Shown: positions 9,295 through 17,586, counted from the first letter of the stretch. The stretch: DNA of 64,000 nucleotides from an uncultured Muribaculum sp. (GCA_910589555.1 CAJUTE010000003.1:69953-133952), one strand, 5' to 3'. Numbers and translations: made by a program. The notes: a model not told the origin generated them from the sequence alone.

Positions 9295-10407
9295 CTATTG
9301 GGCATATTGAGACAACACGCTGCTCAATGGCGGCAACTGCCTCCTTTTAATAAGCGATGTATCCCGCTCCACGTTCCTGTTATATTTCTTAAAAATATTC
9401 TCTGCCGATTTTTCAAAGGCACGGCAATGCTGTGTCCACTGCCCTGACACATACTCTTCGACCGGCACAAGCTTGAAGTTTTGCGATTTGTTGCCGGGAA
9501 CAGTGAAGACCAATCGATAAGACGCGTCCTTCACAACCGCCTTCCCTGACTTGTCGCGAGATAGAGTGACTGACACCAACGCTCCCCCGCGAGTGTCAGT
9601 AGTTTTCATATTTGAAATGAAGTTCCCCAAGGAATAAACCAGAAAACAATTGCCGCCATCAGGGAGTTCATTCATTTCCATAGGCTGTATCACATGAGGA
9701 TGAGATCCTATTATCATTTCCACTCCCTGTTGCCGAAGGAAGTCGGCAAGATTACGCTGAGCCGCATTAGGGAGCAGTTTGTACTCATCACCCCAATGGA
9801 TGCAAACAGCGATCAGCTCAGCACCCGCACCCCTGAGATTTTTTATATCGGAGGTGATTTTCTCACGCTCTATGTAGTCGACAATCACAGGCGGCGTGAC
9901 TTCAATGCCATTGGTGCCATAAGTATAATTGAGGAATCCTATTTTAAATCCACCGATGTTTTTCACCATCGGCAATACGGAGTCACGCTCATGCTTGTCG
10001 CGATATGTGCCCAAATGATCGAGAAACCTTCCGTCAAGCTGATCCAACGTCCTTACTGCGCCTTTTGAGCGTTTATCAAGAGTGTGATTGTTGGCGGTAA
10101 GCATCATGTCAAACCCGGCGTATGCCAAAGCATCGAGATATGCATCAGGGGCACTGAAACAAGGATACCCCGTGTATGGAGCGCCGGCAAGCGGAGTCTC
10201 AAGATTCACCACTGCATAATCGGCGCTCTCAATAAGCGGAGTTACGGATTCAAAACATTCCGAATAATCGTATTTGCCGTCGGATGTTTTTGCAGCTTCA
10301 ATCTGAGCCGAATGCTGCATGGCATCTCCGGCAAATACAATCCGGATCTCTTCGTTACCCTTTATGAGAGAACCAAGGGTAAATAGCAATATCATCAACC
10401 CGTGCAT
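9295..10407 (-). CDS. CapA family protein (metallophosphatase fold)
   Basis: Protein of 370 aa opening with a short hydrophobic stretch that could act as an export signal. The CapA (poly-gamma-glutamate synthesis) domain follows: FAGDAMQH near 25 and VVNLETPLAG near 70, then MLTANNHTLD, CIHWGDEYK and IIGSHPHVIQ, the metal-binding series of the calcineurin-like fold. In Bacillus CapA takes part in polyglutamate export or anchoring, but most homologues have no assigned substrate. No capB or capC is present, so a polyglutamate capsule should not be inferred. Cotranscription with folD and the LtaS-like gene is likely (gaps of 17 and 12 bases). Confidence 0.88.
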   Translation of the reverse strand: MHGLMILLFTLGSLIKGNEEIRIVFAGDAMQHSAQIEAAKTSDGKYDYSECFESVTPLIESADYAVVNLETPLAGAPYTGYPCFSAPDAYLDALAYAGFDMMLTANNHTLDKRSKGAVRTLDQLDGRFLDHLGTYRDKHERDSVLPMVKNIGGFKIGFLNYTYGTNGIEVTPPVIVDYIEREKITSDIKNLRGAGAELIAVCIHWGDEYKLLPNAAQRNLADFLRQQGVEMIIGSHPHVIQPMEMNELPDGGNCFLVYSLGNFISNMKTTDTRGGALVSVTLSRDKSGKAVVKDASYRLVFTVPGNKSQNFKLVPVEEYVSGQWTQHCRAFEKSAENIFKKYNRNVERDTSLIKRRQLPPLSSVLSQYAQ

Positions 10408-10424
10408 AGACGGTGTTTTTTCGT

Positions 10425-11303
10425 TTAATATATAGCGTGTTGACCGGCAAGAAGAGTGTTCTTCATCAGAGAACAGATGGTCATGGGTCCCACACCTCCG
10501 GGAACCGGAGTGATGAATGAGCAGAGCGGAGCTACATTTTCAAAGTCAACATCTCCGCAAAGACGGAAGCCGCTTTTGCGCGATGCATCCGGCACACGGG
10601 TAGTGCCAACGTCAATAATCACAGCACCCGGCTTAACCATATCGGCAGTCACAAATCCCGGATGTCCGAGGGCGGCGATAATGATATCGGCTTCGCGGCA
10701 TATCTCCTTTATGTCCTTAGTGGCGCTGTGGCACACTGTCACTGTAGCATCGCCCGGGTTGTGCTTTTGCATCATGAGCGTCGCAACCGGTTTCCCCACA
10801 ATGTTGCTTCGTCCGAGCACCACACATCGTTTTCCTTTAGTCTCTATATCATATCTTGACAAGAGTTCCAAAATTCCGGCAGGTGTCGCCGAAACAAAAC
10901 AAGGGAGCCCGATTGACATACGCCCCACATTTACCGGATGGAATCCATCGACATCTTTGCGATAGTCTATGGCTTCAATTATTTTTTGCTCGGAAATATG
11001 CTTGGGCAATGGCAGTTGGACAATAAATCCGTCGACATCCTTGTCATTGTTCAGTCGTGATATGGCTTCAAGCAGCGTTTCTTCGGTCACGTCATCTTCA
11101 AAACGGATTAGCGTCGAAGTAAATCCACACTGCTCGCACGAACGCACCTTATTAGCCACATAGGTTTCGCTTCCACCGTCATGACCAACGAGTATAGCCG
11201 CAAGATGCGGGCGTTTTTGTCCGTTGGCAACCATCTTGTCAACTTCTGCCGCAATCTCTTCTTTAATAGTGTCGGCAACTTTTTTTCCGTCAATTAGTGT
11301 CAT
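10425..11303 (-). CDS. folD: Bifunctional methylenetetrahydrofolate dehydrogenase/cyclohydrolase FolD
   Basis: Cytoplasmic enzyme interconverting 5,10-methylene-, 5,10-methenyl- and 10-formyl-tetrahydrofolate, feeding purine and formyl-Met synthesis. Protein of 292 aa. The catalytic region has YVANKVRSCEQCG (Tyr and Lys about 50-54) and QLPLPKHI near 100; the nucleotide-binding part has GRSNIVGKP near 170; PVPGGVGPMT is near 270. All are canonical. It is the first gene of the minus-strand run that continues into the CapA-like and LtaS-like genes; I see no functional reason for that grouping. Confidence 0.96.
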   Translation of the reverse strand: MTLIDGKKVADTIKEEIAAEVDKMVANGQKRPHLAAILVGHDGGSETYVANKVRSCEQCGFTSTLIRFEDDVTEETLLEAISRLNNDKDVDGFIVQLPLPKHISEQKIIEAIDYRKDVDGFHPVNVGRMSIGLPCFVSATPAGILELLSRYDIETKGKRCVVLGRSNIVGKPVATLMMQKHNPGDATVTVCHSATKDIKEICREADIIIAALGHPGFVTADMVKPGAVIIDVGTTRVPDASRKSGFRLCGDVDFENVAPLCSFITPVPGGVGPMTICSLMKNTLLAGQHAIY

Positions 11304-11319
11304 CTGTGAGTAAGTTTAA

Positions 11320-11357
11320 TAAAAACAAATAACGCACCGGCAGAATATACCGATGCG
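11320..11357 (-). terminator. Terminator of rpmH
   Basis: On the minus strand an 8-bp stem (11333-11340 with 11350-11357) is followed by a T-rich tract ending near 11320. It sits between rpmH and folD. Confidence 0.65.
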
Positions 11358-11382
11358 CATTGATAAGTCTCCTATGGATTTC

Positions 11383-11538
11383 TTATTTGCGTGCAATGCT
11401 GTCGCTTACAGTAAGACGAGCACGACCCTTAGCGCGACGGCGAGCAAGAACCTTGCGTCCATCGGGGGTAGACATACGTTCACGGAATCCATGCTTATTC
11501 ACTCTTTTTCTGTTAGAGGGCTGAAATGTTCTTTTCAT
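11383..11538 (-). CDS. rpmH: 50S ribosomal protein L34
   Basis: Short basic protein of 51 aa beginning MKRTFQPSNRKRVNKHGFRE and continuing with RMSTPDGRKVLARRRAKGRA, the unmistakable L34 sequence. It carries a C-terminal extension of about eight residues (TVSDSIARK) beyond the minimal protein, as is usual in Bacteroidetes. It is transcribed away from rsmG from its own promoter and is followed by a hairpin terminator. dnaA and rnpA, the usual neighbours in many other bacteria, are not here. Confidence 0.97.
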   Translation of the reverse strand: MKRTFQPSNRKRVNKHGFRERMSTPDGRKVLARRRAKGRARLTVSDSIARK

Positions 11539-11582
11539 CTTCTTATAATGTTGTTATTTATTATCAAGTGCTAAAGCGAGTG

Positions 11583-11590
11583 CAAAATTA
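11583..11590 (-). promoter_or_regulatory. Promoter -7 box of rpmH (TAATTTTG on minus strand)
   Basis: Exact TAnnTTTG match on the minus strand with a TTGC about 19 bases upstream of it. It predicts a leader of roughly 40 bases for rpmH and lies back to back with the rsmG promoter. Confidence 0.7.
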
Positions 11591-11620
11591 AACAAAACAT
11601 TTTATTTTTGCAACTCTCAG

Positions 11621-11652
11621 TTGTTTTTTCTCTGAAAATTGTTTTACCTTTG
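11621..11652 (+). promoter_or_regulatory. Promoter of rsmG: TTG-N21-TACCTTTG, six bases before the ATG
   Basis: TTG at 11621-11623 and TACCTTTG at 11645-11652. Placing the box at -11 to -4 gives a start site near 11656, three bases before the rsmG ATG at 11659. The message would be leaderless or nearly so. This also excludes the in-frame TTG at 11608 as the start. Confidence 0.65.
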
Positions 11653-11658
11653 TCTATT

Positions 11659-12288
11659 ATGAACAACGATATTGATATAATTAGCAAATATTTCAAACTC
11701 ACGGAGCTACAAACACGTCAGTTTGAACAACTCGGAGAGCTTTATCCGGAATGGAACAGCAAGATAAATGTGATCTCACGTAAGGACATTGACAATCTAT
11801 ACGTGAACCACATATTGCATTCACTTGCCATCGCCAAGTTTATAAACCCTGTCGCCGGCACAAGAATCCTGGATATGGGCACCGGAGGGGGCTTTCCCGG
11901 CATCCCGCTCGCCATAATGTGGAAAGATTGCCAATTCCATCTCATCGACCGCATAGGCAAGAAAATAAAAGTGGCTGAGGACATCGCCAATTCCCTATCG
12001 CTGACCAATGTGACGTTCCAACATGGCGACATAGGCGAATGCCGCGACAAGTATGATTTTGTAGTGAGCCGCGCGGTGATGCGTCTTGATGAGCTTGTGC
12101 CACTCATTAAAAAAAACATATCCAATGTATCGGTGAACGGCTATCCCAACGGATTGATATGCCTCAAAGGCGGAGATCTCGCGTCGGAGATGCACAATAT
12201 AAAGTATCCGATAATCGAAGAACCGCTTATAAAATATTTCTCTGAACCGTTTTTTGAGACCAAAAAACTGGTTTACGTACAGATTTAA
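11659..12288 (+). CDS. rsmG: 16S rRNA (guanine(527)-N(7))-methyltransferase RsmG
   Basis: SAM-dependent methyltransferase (GidB) that modifies G527 in the 530 loop of 16S rRNA; loss gives low-level streptomycin resistance in several bacteria. The protein is 209 aa from the ATG at 11659, opening MNNDIDIISKYF as in Bacteroidetes homologues. The frame stays open to a TTG 51 bases earlier, but that lies upstream of the promoter box. The SAM site LDMGTGGGFPGIPLA is near 72-86, and VVSRAVMRLDEL near 135 matches the family. The gene is followed by an MBL hydrolase after ten bases. Confidence 0.94.
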   Translation: MNNDIDIISKYFKLTELQTRQFEQLGELYPEWNSKINVISRKDIDNLYVNHILHSLAIAKFINPVAGTRILDMGTGGGFPGIPLAIMWKDCQFHLIDRIGKKIKVAEDIANSLSLTNVTFQHGDIGECRDKYDFVVSRAVMRLDELVPLIKKNISNVSVNGYPNGLICLKGGDLASEMHNIKYPIIEEPLIKYFSEPFFETKKLVYVQI

Positions 12289-12298
12289 TCAAAATACT

Positions 12299-12940
12299 AT
12301 GTTGCAAGTAAAAACTTTTCAATTCAACATGTTTGGTGTCAACACATATATAATATGGGACACCGAATCAAAAGAGGCGACCATTATCGACCCGGGGATG
12401 CATAATGCAGCCGAGCAAAAAGTGCTGGATTCTTTCCTGTCGGACAATGGTTTGACGTTGACTCAACTCATAAACACTCACATGCACGTGGACCACATCT
12501 TTGGCGACGGCTATGTGAAAGAGAAATACTGCGTAAAAATCATGGCATCATCTCTCGACGCTTTTCTGGGAGAAAAAGCCGCCATGCAGTGCCGAATGTT
12601 CGGTCTGCCGTGTGACACTGACGCAGTAGTCGCCGACATTGATCTAAAGGATGGAGACACCATTGAGATATGTGGCGAAAAAGCTCATGTGTTGCTTGTG
12701 CCGGGGCATTCTCCGGGCAGCATAGTGATTTACCTACCCGGTGCCGGAATAGCCTTCACCGGCGATGTGATATTCCAGGGCAGCATAGGCAGAACGGACT
12801 TGGTGGCAGGAAACCATCAGCAGTTGATAAACGGCATAAAGGAGAAACTGCTCACCCTGCCCGACTCAACGATACTGTTCCCCGGCCACGGCTCTCCAAC
12901 CACCGTGGGCGACGAGAAACGCTCCAACCCCTATGTATAG
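12299..12940 (+). CDS. MBL-fold metallo-hydrolase, glyoxalase II-like
   Basis: Protein of 213 aa from the ATG at 12299; an in-frame TTG at 12254 lies inside rsmG and is an unlikely start. The metal-binding set is complete: THMHVDHIFGD (HxHxDH, about 60-70), PGHSPGS near 138, FTGDVIF near 156 with the bridging Asp, and FPGHGSPT near 198. Short single-domain proteins of this type are often called hydroxyacylglutathione hydrolase, but Bacteroidales mostly lack glutathione, so the thioester substrate is open. It is probably cotranscribed with rsmG. Confidence 0.88.
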   Translation: MLQVKTFQFNMFGVNTYIIWDTESKEATIIDPGMHNAAEQKVLDSFLSDNGLTLTQLINTHMHVDHIFGDGYVKEKYCVKIMASSLDAFLGEKAAMQCRMFGLPCDTDAVVADIDLKDGDTIEICGEKAHVLLVPGHSPGSIVIYLPGAGIAFTGDVIFQGSIGRTDLVAGNHQQLINGIKEKLLTLPDSTILFPGHGSPTTVGDEKRSNPYV

Positions 12941-12998
12941 AGCTCGTTTAAAAATAAATGTGACCGAGGTCTATCATTATATATTCGGAGAAAAATTG

Positions 12999-13006
12999 TA
13001 ACTTTG
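12999..13006 (+). promoter_or_regulatory. Promoter -7 box of gpmI (TAACTTTG)
   Basis: Exact TAnnTTTG match 26 bases before the gpmI ATG, followed by GCACC as in many strong Bacteroidales promoters. Confidence 0.7.
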
Positions 13007-13032
13007 CACCAAAATTCAAAATATTCTGTATT

Positions 13033-14547
13033 ATGGCTAAGAAAGCTCTTTTGATGATTCTCGATGGATGGGGAATCGGAAATCACGGAAAAGGTGACGT
13101 AATATTTCAAACCCCAACCCCCTACTGGGATTATCTTGTAAATACTTATCCTCACTCTCAACTCCAAGCAAGCGGAGAAAATGTAGGTTTGCCCGACGGA
13201 CAGATGGGAAACTCAGAGGTGGGACACCTTAATATCGGCGCAGGACGAGTTGTCTATCAAGACTTGGTCAAAATCAACAAAGCCTGCCAGGACGGTTCAA
13301 TATTGAAGAACCCGGAGATTGTAAACGCTTTTTCATACGCCCGCGACAATGGCAAAGCCATCCACTTCATGGGTTTGACCTCAAATGGCGGCGTACACTC
13401 TTCACTTGACCATCTTTACGCATTGTGTGACATCGCTAAAGAATATGGACTGGAAAAGGTATATATCCACTGCTTTATGGATGGCCGTGACACCGACCCC
13501 AGAAGCGGAAAAGGATTTATCGAAGACCTTACCGCCCACTGTGAGAAATCGGCAGGTAAAATCGCCTCAATCATAGGTCGATATTACGCAATGGACCGTG
13601 ACAAACGCTGGGAGCGCGTGAAAATCGCTTACGATCTGCTCGTGAACGGCGAAGGCAAAAAAGCCGCCGACATGGCTGAAGCCGTGCAGGAATCCTACAA
13701 TGAGGATGTCACCGACGAATTCATCAAACCCATTGTCAACGAAAATGTAGATGGCACCATAAAGGATGGCGATGCCGTGATTTTCTTCAACTACCGCAAC
13801 GACCGAGCCAAAGAGCTCACTATGGTTCTTACCCAGCATGATATGCCGGAAGCAGGAATGCACACCATCCCGAATCTGCAATACTATTGCATGACTCCTT
13901 ACGATGCGTCGTTCACTGGCGTCCACATCCTCTTTGACAAAGAGAACGTCAACAACACTCTCGGAGAGTATCTCTCTTCGCTTGACAAAAAACAGCTTCA
14001 CATAGCAGAGACTGAAAAATATGCCCATGTCACTTTCTTCTTCAATGGAGGACGCGAAGAGCCTTATGAAGGAGAAGAAAGAATACTCGTGGCATCTCCG
14101 AAAGTAGCTACCTATGACCTTAAGCCGGAAATGAGCGCCTATGAGGTAAAGGACAAACTGGTGGAAGCTATCAAGAGCCAGGAATATGACTTCATCGTTG
14201 TAAACTATGCCAATGGCGACATGGTGGGACACACCGGGGTTTACGAAGCAATCGAAAAGGCAGTGAAAGCTGTTGACGAATGCGTGAAGGATACAGTTGA
14301 GGCTGCTAAAGAATCGGACTACGAGGTGATCATCATAGCTGACCATGGCAACGCCGACAATGCAATCAATGGCGACGGCACTCCCAACACCGCCCACTCA
14401 TTGAATCCGGTTCCATGCATCTATGTGACTGAAAGAAAGGACGCCAAGGTAATGGATGGAAAGCTTGCCGATGTAGCTCCCACTATGCTTAAAATCATGG
14501 GACTTCCGCAACCGGCAGAGATGACCGGTCATGCTCTCATTGACTAA
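13033..14547 (+). CDS. gpmI: 2,3-bisphosphoglycerate-independent phosphoglycerate mutase
   Basis: Glycolytic enzyme interconverting 3- and 2-phosphoglycerate, Mn-dependent, cytoplasmic. Protein of 504 aa, normal for iPGM. The N-terminal LDGWGIG (10-16) and ADHGNAD near 437 bind metal; S61 in MGNSEVGHLN is the phosphoserine nucleophile; GRDTDPRSG near 153 binds substrate. It has its own promoter and a strong terminator, so it is monocistronic. Confidence 0.97.
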   Translation: MAKKALLMILDGWGIGNHGKGDVIFQTPTPYWDYLVNTYPHSQLQASGENVGLPDGQMGNSEVGHLNIGAGRVVYQDLVKINKACQDGSILKNPEIVNAFSYARDNGKAIHFMGLTSNGGVHSSLDHLYALCDIAKEYGLEKVYIHCFMDGRDTDPRSGKGFIEDLTAHCEKSAGKIASIIGRYYAMDRDKRWERVKIAYDLLVNGEGKKAADMAEAVQESYNEDVTDEFIKPIVNENVDGTIKDGDAVIFFNYRNDRAKELTMVLTQHDMPEAGMHTIPNLQYYCMTPYDASFTGVHILFDKENVNNTLGEYLSSLDKKQLHIAETEKYAHVTFFFNGGREEPYEGEERILVASPKVATYDLKPEMSAYEVKDKLVEAIKSQEYDFIVVNYANGDMVGHTGVYEAIEKAVKAVDECVKDTVEAAKESDYEVIIIADHGNADNAINGDGTPNTAHSLNPVPCIYVTERKDAKVMDGKLADVAPTMLKIMGLPQPAEMTGHALID

Positions 14548-14566
14548 TTGACAATGCAACAACATA

Positions 14567-14606
14567 AGCTCGGCTGCTGAGGAATCAGCGGTCGAGTTTT
14601 GTTTTT
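14567..14606 (+). terminator. Terminator of gpmI
   Basis: A 12-bp stem with two G-U pairs (14569-14580 with 14585-14596), GGAA loop, then TTTTGTTTTT. It lies 22 bases after the stop codon. Confidence 0.85.
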
Positions 14607-14970
14607 ATATATTTCTGTAAGGCATAATGGAATCCCCGCCCTGACAACAATGGCAGCTTCGTGTTGGTGGCCTACACGCTCAGCCAATTTCAAGCAGTCT
14701 TCCAGGTCAATTCCTGAAACTTAGCGAAACACAATTCCGGGCGACTCCATCTGCTTCCGCTATCATTGTCGGGCGGGTTCTGCCGGCGAGCGCCAGTCGG
14801 AGTACTCCAACGGATCCGTATAATCAATGGTGTGGCTCTCGGGGCTGACTTTAGCCGGCTGATGTCAGCATCCTTTGGGCGTGTTACCCGGATTGCGGCG
14901 GATCCGTGACGGGATATCCCGCCAGCAGATTGATACCGTTATGTTTGTTGGAGCAAAGATAGTGAGGGAT
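14607..14970 (-). other. Unexplained GC-rich block between gpmI and lrgB; possible decayed gene or unrecognised RNA
   Basis: No intact gene lies in 14548-15062. On the minus strand a TATCTTTG promoter-like box (about 14953-14960) precedes the block. Short protein-like segments then follow one another in different frames: LLAGYPVTDPPQSG, then TIDYTDPLEYSDWRSPAEPA, then MIAEADGVARNCVSLSFRN, then GIDLEDCLKLAERVGHQHEA. This pattern suits a gene broken by frameshifts, but I recognise no family. An 8-bp repeat GGATCCGT occurs twice and several short stems are possible, so a structured RNA is also conceivable. I looked for the RNase P and tmRNA core sequences and did not find them. Confidence 0.35.
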
Positions 14971-15062
14971 TGTAGAGGATTTACCCACTTTTTGTACCTT
15001 GTGTGAAATTTTTTTCACCGGGCTCGTCTCGTCCAGGACTCGTGGCGGATGGATCGCGTTGC

Positions 15063-15755
15063 TTATATACCCATCAACTTCAATAGCGGACCGGTGAGGA
15101 TGGAAGTGAGCACACCGTTTATGATCAATCCCAAGGTGGCATAAGCTCCATATTTATCACCGAACTCAGCAACTCGCGTGGTGCCAATGACATGAGCCGC
15201 TGTTCCCATGCTTATGCACTGCGCGATAGGACTGCTTATGTGTCCGTAGGAGAGCACTTTCAATCCCAGCACAGCACCAATGAGCCCGACACATACCACG
15301 ATTGCCGCTGTCAGCGACGGTATTCCATCCAATTTAGACACTATCTCAATGGCGATAGGCGTAGTGACAGATTTCGGAGCAAGCGAGATGATCACCTCCC
15401 TACTCGCTCCTAATCCTTTTGCAATCAAAACCACTGAAACAATACCGGTCAAACATCCGGCAAATTGTGACAATACTATCGGCAACAATTGCCGACGAAT
15501 AGCCTTCAGCTGAGAGTAAAGGGGCACTCCAAGCGCCACAATGGCGGGTTTGAGCCAAAACTCGATCATCCTGCCACCGCTATAATATGTTTCATAGGTT
15601 ATGCCCGTCAATTTCAAAAAAGCGATCAATACCGCTATTGTTATCAGCACCGGATTGAGCACTACCCATCCGGAAAGAGCCTGAAGTTTCTTCGCGCCCC
15701 AATAAACCACGAAGGTGAGCGCAATGAGAAATATGTTACTTTCTAAATATTCCAT
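15063..15755 (-). CDS. lrgB: LrgB/CidB family membrane protein
   Basis: Protein of 230 aa, almost entirely hydrophobic, with the family segments SLAPKSVTTPIAIEI and GHISSPIAQCISMGTAAHVIGT. LrgB works with LrgA; the pair is described as holin/antiholin-like in Staphylococcus and as a pyruvate or glycolate transport system in Bacillus and plants. Its first 20 bases overlap the end of lrgA, showing a single translation-coupled unit. Confidence 0.9.
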   Translation of the reverse strand: MEYLESNIFLIALTFVVYWGAKKLQALSGWVVLNPVLITIAVLIAFLKLTGITYETYYSGGRMIEFWLKPAIVALGVPLYSQLKAIRRQLLPIVLSQFAGCLTGIVSVVLIAKGLGASREVIISLAPKSVTTPIAIEIVSKLDGIPSLTAAIVVCVGLIGAVLGLKVLSYGHISSPIAQCISMGTAAHVIGTTRVAEFGDKYGAYATLGLIINGVLTSILTGPLLKLMGI

Positions 15756-16086
15756 GACGACGGAAAAATTGGTGAACCTGCCCTGTCACTACCAGCACAA
15801 GGGCTATACTTATTATTGTTGCCACTGTGATAGGCAGCCACTCGGCGGCTATCAGATCAAAATAAAGCATCAATGCCACTCCCGGAGGGACAAAGAAGAA
15901 ACCCATGTTTGACACCAGGAATTTACTTATCCCCTTAACCGAATCGACTTTAACGACTTTCATTTGCAACAAAGCCGTCAGCAACAGCATTCCGAGAATG
16001 CTTCCGGGAATCGAGATGGATAATATCCATGACAAAAATTCACCTACGGCAAGACATCCGAAAATAATGGAACATTGCTTAACCAT
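15736..16086 (-). CDS. lrgA: LrgA/CidA family membrane protein
   Basis: Protein of 116 aa with four predicted helices and the family segment GEFLSWILSISIPGSILGMLLL. I take the ATG at 16086; the frame extends to a TTG at 16092, six bases upstream. It overlaps lrgB by 20 bases. The partner role is as for LrgB: either control of murein hydrolase activity or small organic acid transport. No lytSR-type regulator lies beside the pair. Confidence 0.88.
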   Translation of the reverse strand: MVKQCSIIFGCLAVGEFLSWILSISIPGSILGMLLLTALLQMKVVKVDSVKGISKFLVSNMGFFFVPPGVALMLYFDLIAAEWLPITVATIISIALVLVVTGQVHQFFRRHGIFRK

Positions 16087-16113
16087 AAACAAGCTATCTT
16101 AATAAATTGGCGG

Positions 16114-16121
16114 CAAAATTA
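16114..16121 (-). promoter_or_regulatory. Promoter -7 box of lrgAB (TAATTTTG on minus strand)
   Basis: Exact TAnnTTTG match on the minus strand, giving a predicted leader of about 24 bases before the lrgA ATG. Confidence 0.65.
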
Positions 16122-16255
16122 CTAAAAATTCTATCATGAGTGAAAAAATTGCCACATTAAGAGCGGTTATTGATAAAAATATATTGCAGCAAGACTTCAC
16201 TTATGCAATAAGAAATAAAAACTGGTGGAAATTAGGTTTATTCACATAAAAGTGT

Positions 16256-16263
16256 TAACTTTG
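16256..16263 (+). promoter_or_regulatory. Promoter -7 box of rplY (TAACTTTG), with a long leader
   Basis: Exact match followed by GCACC, about 87 bases before the rplY start site. The leader contains a small hairpin (TCCC/GGGA near 16278-16292) and a second TAATTTTG at 16320-16327, which could be a proximal promoter. A long leader on a ribosomal-protein gene leaves room for feedback control, but I see no known motif. Confidence 0.6.
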
Positions 16264-16353
16264 CACCGCTTTTTAGCATCCCGTGTGATGGGAAATTAAG
16301 AGCATTGTTATTAATCACTTAATTTTGAGTAACACAATTAAATTTTTCAACAA

Positions 16354-16998
16354 ATGAAGACCTATCAATTAAGCGCCGAACCTCGTACTAACCTCGGCAA
16401 GAAGGCTGCAAAAGCCCTCCGTGAAGAAAACCTGATTCCCGTAGTTCTTAACGGTGGCGAACCTGTAGCACTTCCTTTCACCGGCACTCTCAAACCGGGC
16501 GAAAAGCTCGTTGAGATCGCTAACAACCGTGGCATCATCACAACTGACTTGGTTGTTAAAGCTGAGGATGTGCGTAAGCTTCTCTATACCCCCGACATCT
16601 TCGCTATCGAACTTACTGTTAATGGCGAAAAGAAGAACGCTGTGCTTCGTGAAATCCAGTTCCACCCGGTAAAAGACACAGTGCTTCACATCGACCTTCT
16701 TGAAGTAACCGACAAGAAGCCGGTTGTTATGGAAGTTCCTGTTCAGCTTGAAGGACACGCCGAAGGTGTTAAAGCCGGTGGTAAGCTTTCACTCTCAATG
16801 AAGAAGATCAAAGTTAAAGCTCTCTACACTGCAATTCCCGAACGTGTTGTCATCAACATCGACCACCTTGGTCTTGGCAAGACTCTTCAGATCGGCGACC
16901 TCCACTTCGATGGTCTTGAACTGATGAATGCAAAGAACGCTGTAGTTTGCGCCGTTCAGCTTACCCGTGCCGCTCGTGGTGCTGCTGCTAAGGCTTAA
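16354..16998 (+). CDS. rplY: 50S ribosomal protein L25, long (CTC/TL5) form
   Basis: 5S rRNA-binding ribosomal protein. The 214-aa protein is the two-domain form: an N-terminal L25 domain (about 1-95; RTNLGKKAAKALREENLIPVV) and a C-terminal beta domain (about 98-185), ending in an Ala/Arg-rich tail. It uses favoured codons heavily, as expected for a highly expressed gene. pth follows after 15 bases, a pairing conserved in many bacteria. Confidence 0.96.
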   Translation: MKTYQLSAEPRTNLGKKAAKALREENLIPVVLNGGEPVALPFTGTLKPGEKLVEIANNRGIITTDLVVKAEDVRKLLYTPDIFAIELTVNGEKKNAVLREIQFHPVKDTVLHIDLLEVTDKKPVVMEVPVQLEGHAEGVKAGGKLSLSMKKIKVKALYTAIPERVVINIDHLGLGKTLQIGDLHFDGLELMNAKNAVVCAVQLTRAARGAAAKA

Positions 16999-17013
16999 TA
17001 AACAGATAGCTTG

Positions 17014-17577
17014 ATGAAATACTTGATTGTCGGTTTGGGCAACATCGGCTCAGAATATGATGGAACCCGCCACAACATAGGATTTAGAGTATTGGATGCT
17101 TTCGCTGAAGCATCCAATACTGCTTTTATGACTGAACGATATGGCGACATCGCCCACATGAGGCTGAAAAACAAGCAACTGACACTGCTTAAACCGTCGA
17201 CCTACATGAACCTTAGCGGAAATGCCGTAAGGTATTGGGCTCAAAAGGAGGGAATCCCCGTGGACCACATTTTAGTCATAGTCGATGATATAGCCCTCCC
17301 CTTTGGCGCGATACGCCTTAAACCATCAGGAAGTGATGCCGGACACAATGGCTTGAAAAATATAGCTCAGATGCTTGGCACACAGGCATACCCGCGATTG
17401 AGATTCGGAATAGGGAACGACTATCCACGCGGCGGTCAGATTGACTATGTGCTCGGACATTTCTCGCTTGACCAACGCCAGCAATTGCCGGCACGCGTAG
17501 AAGTGGCTTGCGATGCGATAAAGGCATTTTGCCTGTCGGGCATGGATTTCGCTATGTGTAACTTCAACAATAAGTAG
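17014..17577 (+). CDS. pth: Peptidyl-tRNA hydrolase
   Basis: Releases peptides from stalled peptidyl-tRNA, recycling tRNA in the cytoplasm. The protein is 187 aa from the ATG at 17014; a TTG directly before it is an unlikely start. Conserved residues are present: N9 in GLGNIG, catalytic H20 in GTRHNIGF, D93-region VIVDDIALPFG, and GSDAGHNGLKNI. It sits between rplY and the S4-domain gene. Confidence 0.95.
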   Translation: MKYLIVGLGNIGSEYDGTRHNIGFRVLDAFAEASNTAFMTERYGDIAHMRLKNKQLTLLKPSTYMNLSGNAVRYWAQKEGIPVDHILVIVDDIALPFGAIRLKPSGSDAGHNGLKNIAQMLGTQAYPRLRFGIGNDYPRGGQIDYVLGHFSLDQRQQLPARVEVACDAIKAFCLSGMDFAMCNFNNK

Positions 17578-17586
17578 AGAATTTCT

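Noticed and set aside
9295..10407. Poly-gamma-glutamate capsule locus
   Set aside because: Only a CapA-like gene is present, with no capB or capC partner.
11608..11658. Longer RsmG with start at the TTG at 11608
   Set aside because: The extra 17 residues lie over the promoter box and homologues begin at the ATG at 11659.
14607..14970. RNase P RNA or tmRNA gene
   Set aside because: The conserved RNase P core (GAGGAAAGTCC) and the tmRNA ends and tag sequence are absent on both strands.
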